A program made the position numbers and the translations under genes. A DNA stretch of 6,290 nucleotides from SZUA-521 sp041738285 (GTDB taxonomy: Bacteria; Pseudomonadota; Gammaproteobacteria; Pseudomonadales; Azotimanducaceae): the NCBI GenBank assembly GCA_041738285.1, contig JBGSQB010000145.1, forward strand, positions 1 to 6,290, given 5' to 3'. Positions 6,281 to 6,290 of this stretch are shown here, piece by piece; the first letter of the stretch is position 1, and each line of letters opens with the position of its first letter. A model generated the notes under the pieces. The model was not told the origin of the DNA. It saw only the letters and a program-made list of their open reading frames with translations, and searched no databases.

Positions 6281-6290
6281 TAACAACGCA

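Larger units (their letters stand above)
5780..6290. other. Stretch without a recognisable gene, upstream of the operon
   Basis: About 510 bases were read in all six frames. The open frames here (minus 6022-5807, minus 6153-5938, plus 6014-6283) are short and mutually overlapping. They are rich in Arg, Ser, Thr and His and show no family motif or ribosome-binding site, so I do not call them. A plus-strand frame from ATG 6205 (MPISKKVEDDIRRANNRNEA...) remains open at the window end and could be the start of a gene, but it has no Shine-Dalgarno. Two small hairpins (6010-6024 and 6264-6280) are present, neither followed by a T-tract. The stretch could be an intergenic region, a decayed gene, or the leader of a gene lying beyond 6290. 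Confidence 0.5.

Overview
The window is one compact minus-strand operon encoding most of the membrane arm of a hydrogenase-4 (Hyf) / formate-hydrogenlyase-like complex, a relative of respiratory complex I. Reading right to left along transcription, the order is: a small XRE-type helix-turn-helix regulator (5710-5465), hyfB (5468-3444), hyfC (3447-2497), hyfE (2500-1835), hyfF (1835-390) and the first 129 codons of hyfG (from 389, leaving the window at base 1). Every junction overlaps or abuts: 4 bases at regulator/hyfB, hyfB/hyfC and hyfC/hyfE, 1 base at hyfE/hyfF, and none between the hyfF stop and the first hyfG ATG. Three consecutive genes (hyfC, hyfE, hyfF) start with GTG. The genes are probably co-transcribed and translationally coupled.

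How the genes fit together: HyfB and HyfF are two antiporter-like (NuoL/M/N family) subunits. HyfC is the NuoH-like subunit joining membrane and soluble arms. HyfE is a small NuoK-related membrane subunit. HyfG begins with the 30-kDa (NuoC-like) domain that in this family precedes the NiFe-hydrogenase-like or NuoD-like large subunit. Compared with the E. coli hyf operon (ABCDEFGHIJ-R), hyfA and hyfD are absent from their usual positions, and the operon is led by a small XRE protein rather than associated with a visible HyfR-type activator. The part of HyfG that would show whether the complex can bind a NiFe centre lies outside the window, so it may be a true hydrogenase or one of the hydrogenase-related (Ehr-type) complexes that lack the metal ligands.

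Region 5711-6290 is upstream of the operon. Its first part (about 5711-5780) is AT-rich and holds a perfect minus-strand TATAAT (5746-5741), with a perfect 13-base palindrome (5730-5742) over the predicted transcription start. This is a credible promoter and operator for the regulator and operon. The rest (about 5780-6290) shows no gene I can recognise.

Organism: the high G+C coding sequence, GTG starts and the hyfB-C-E-F-G order suggest a proteobacterium, possibly Burkholderiales or a similar soil group. This is inference from style and not proven by any marker gene in the window. The system belongs to a known family. Its points of interest are the built-in XRE regulator, the reduced subunit set and the unresolved active site.
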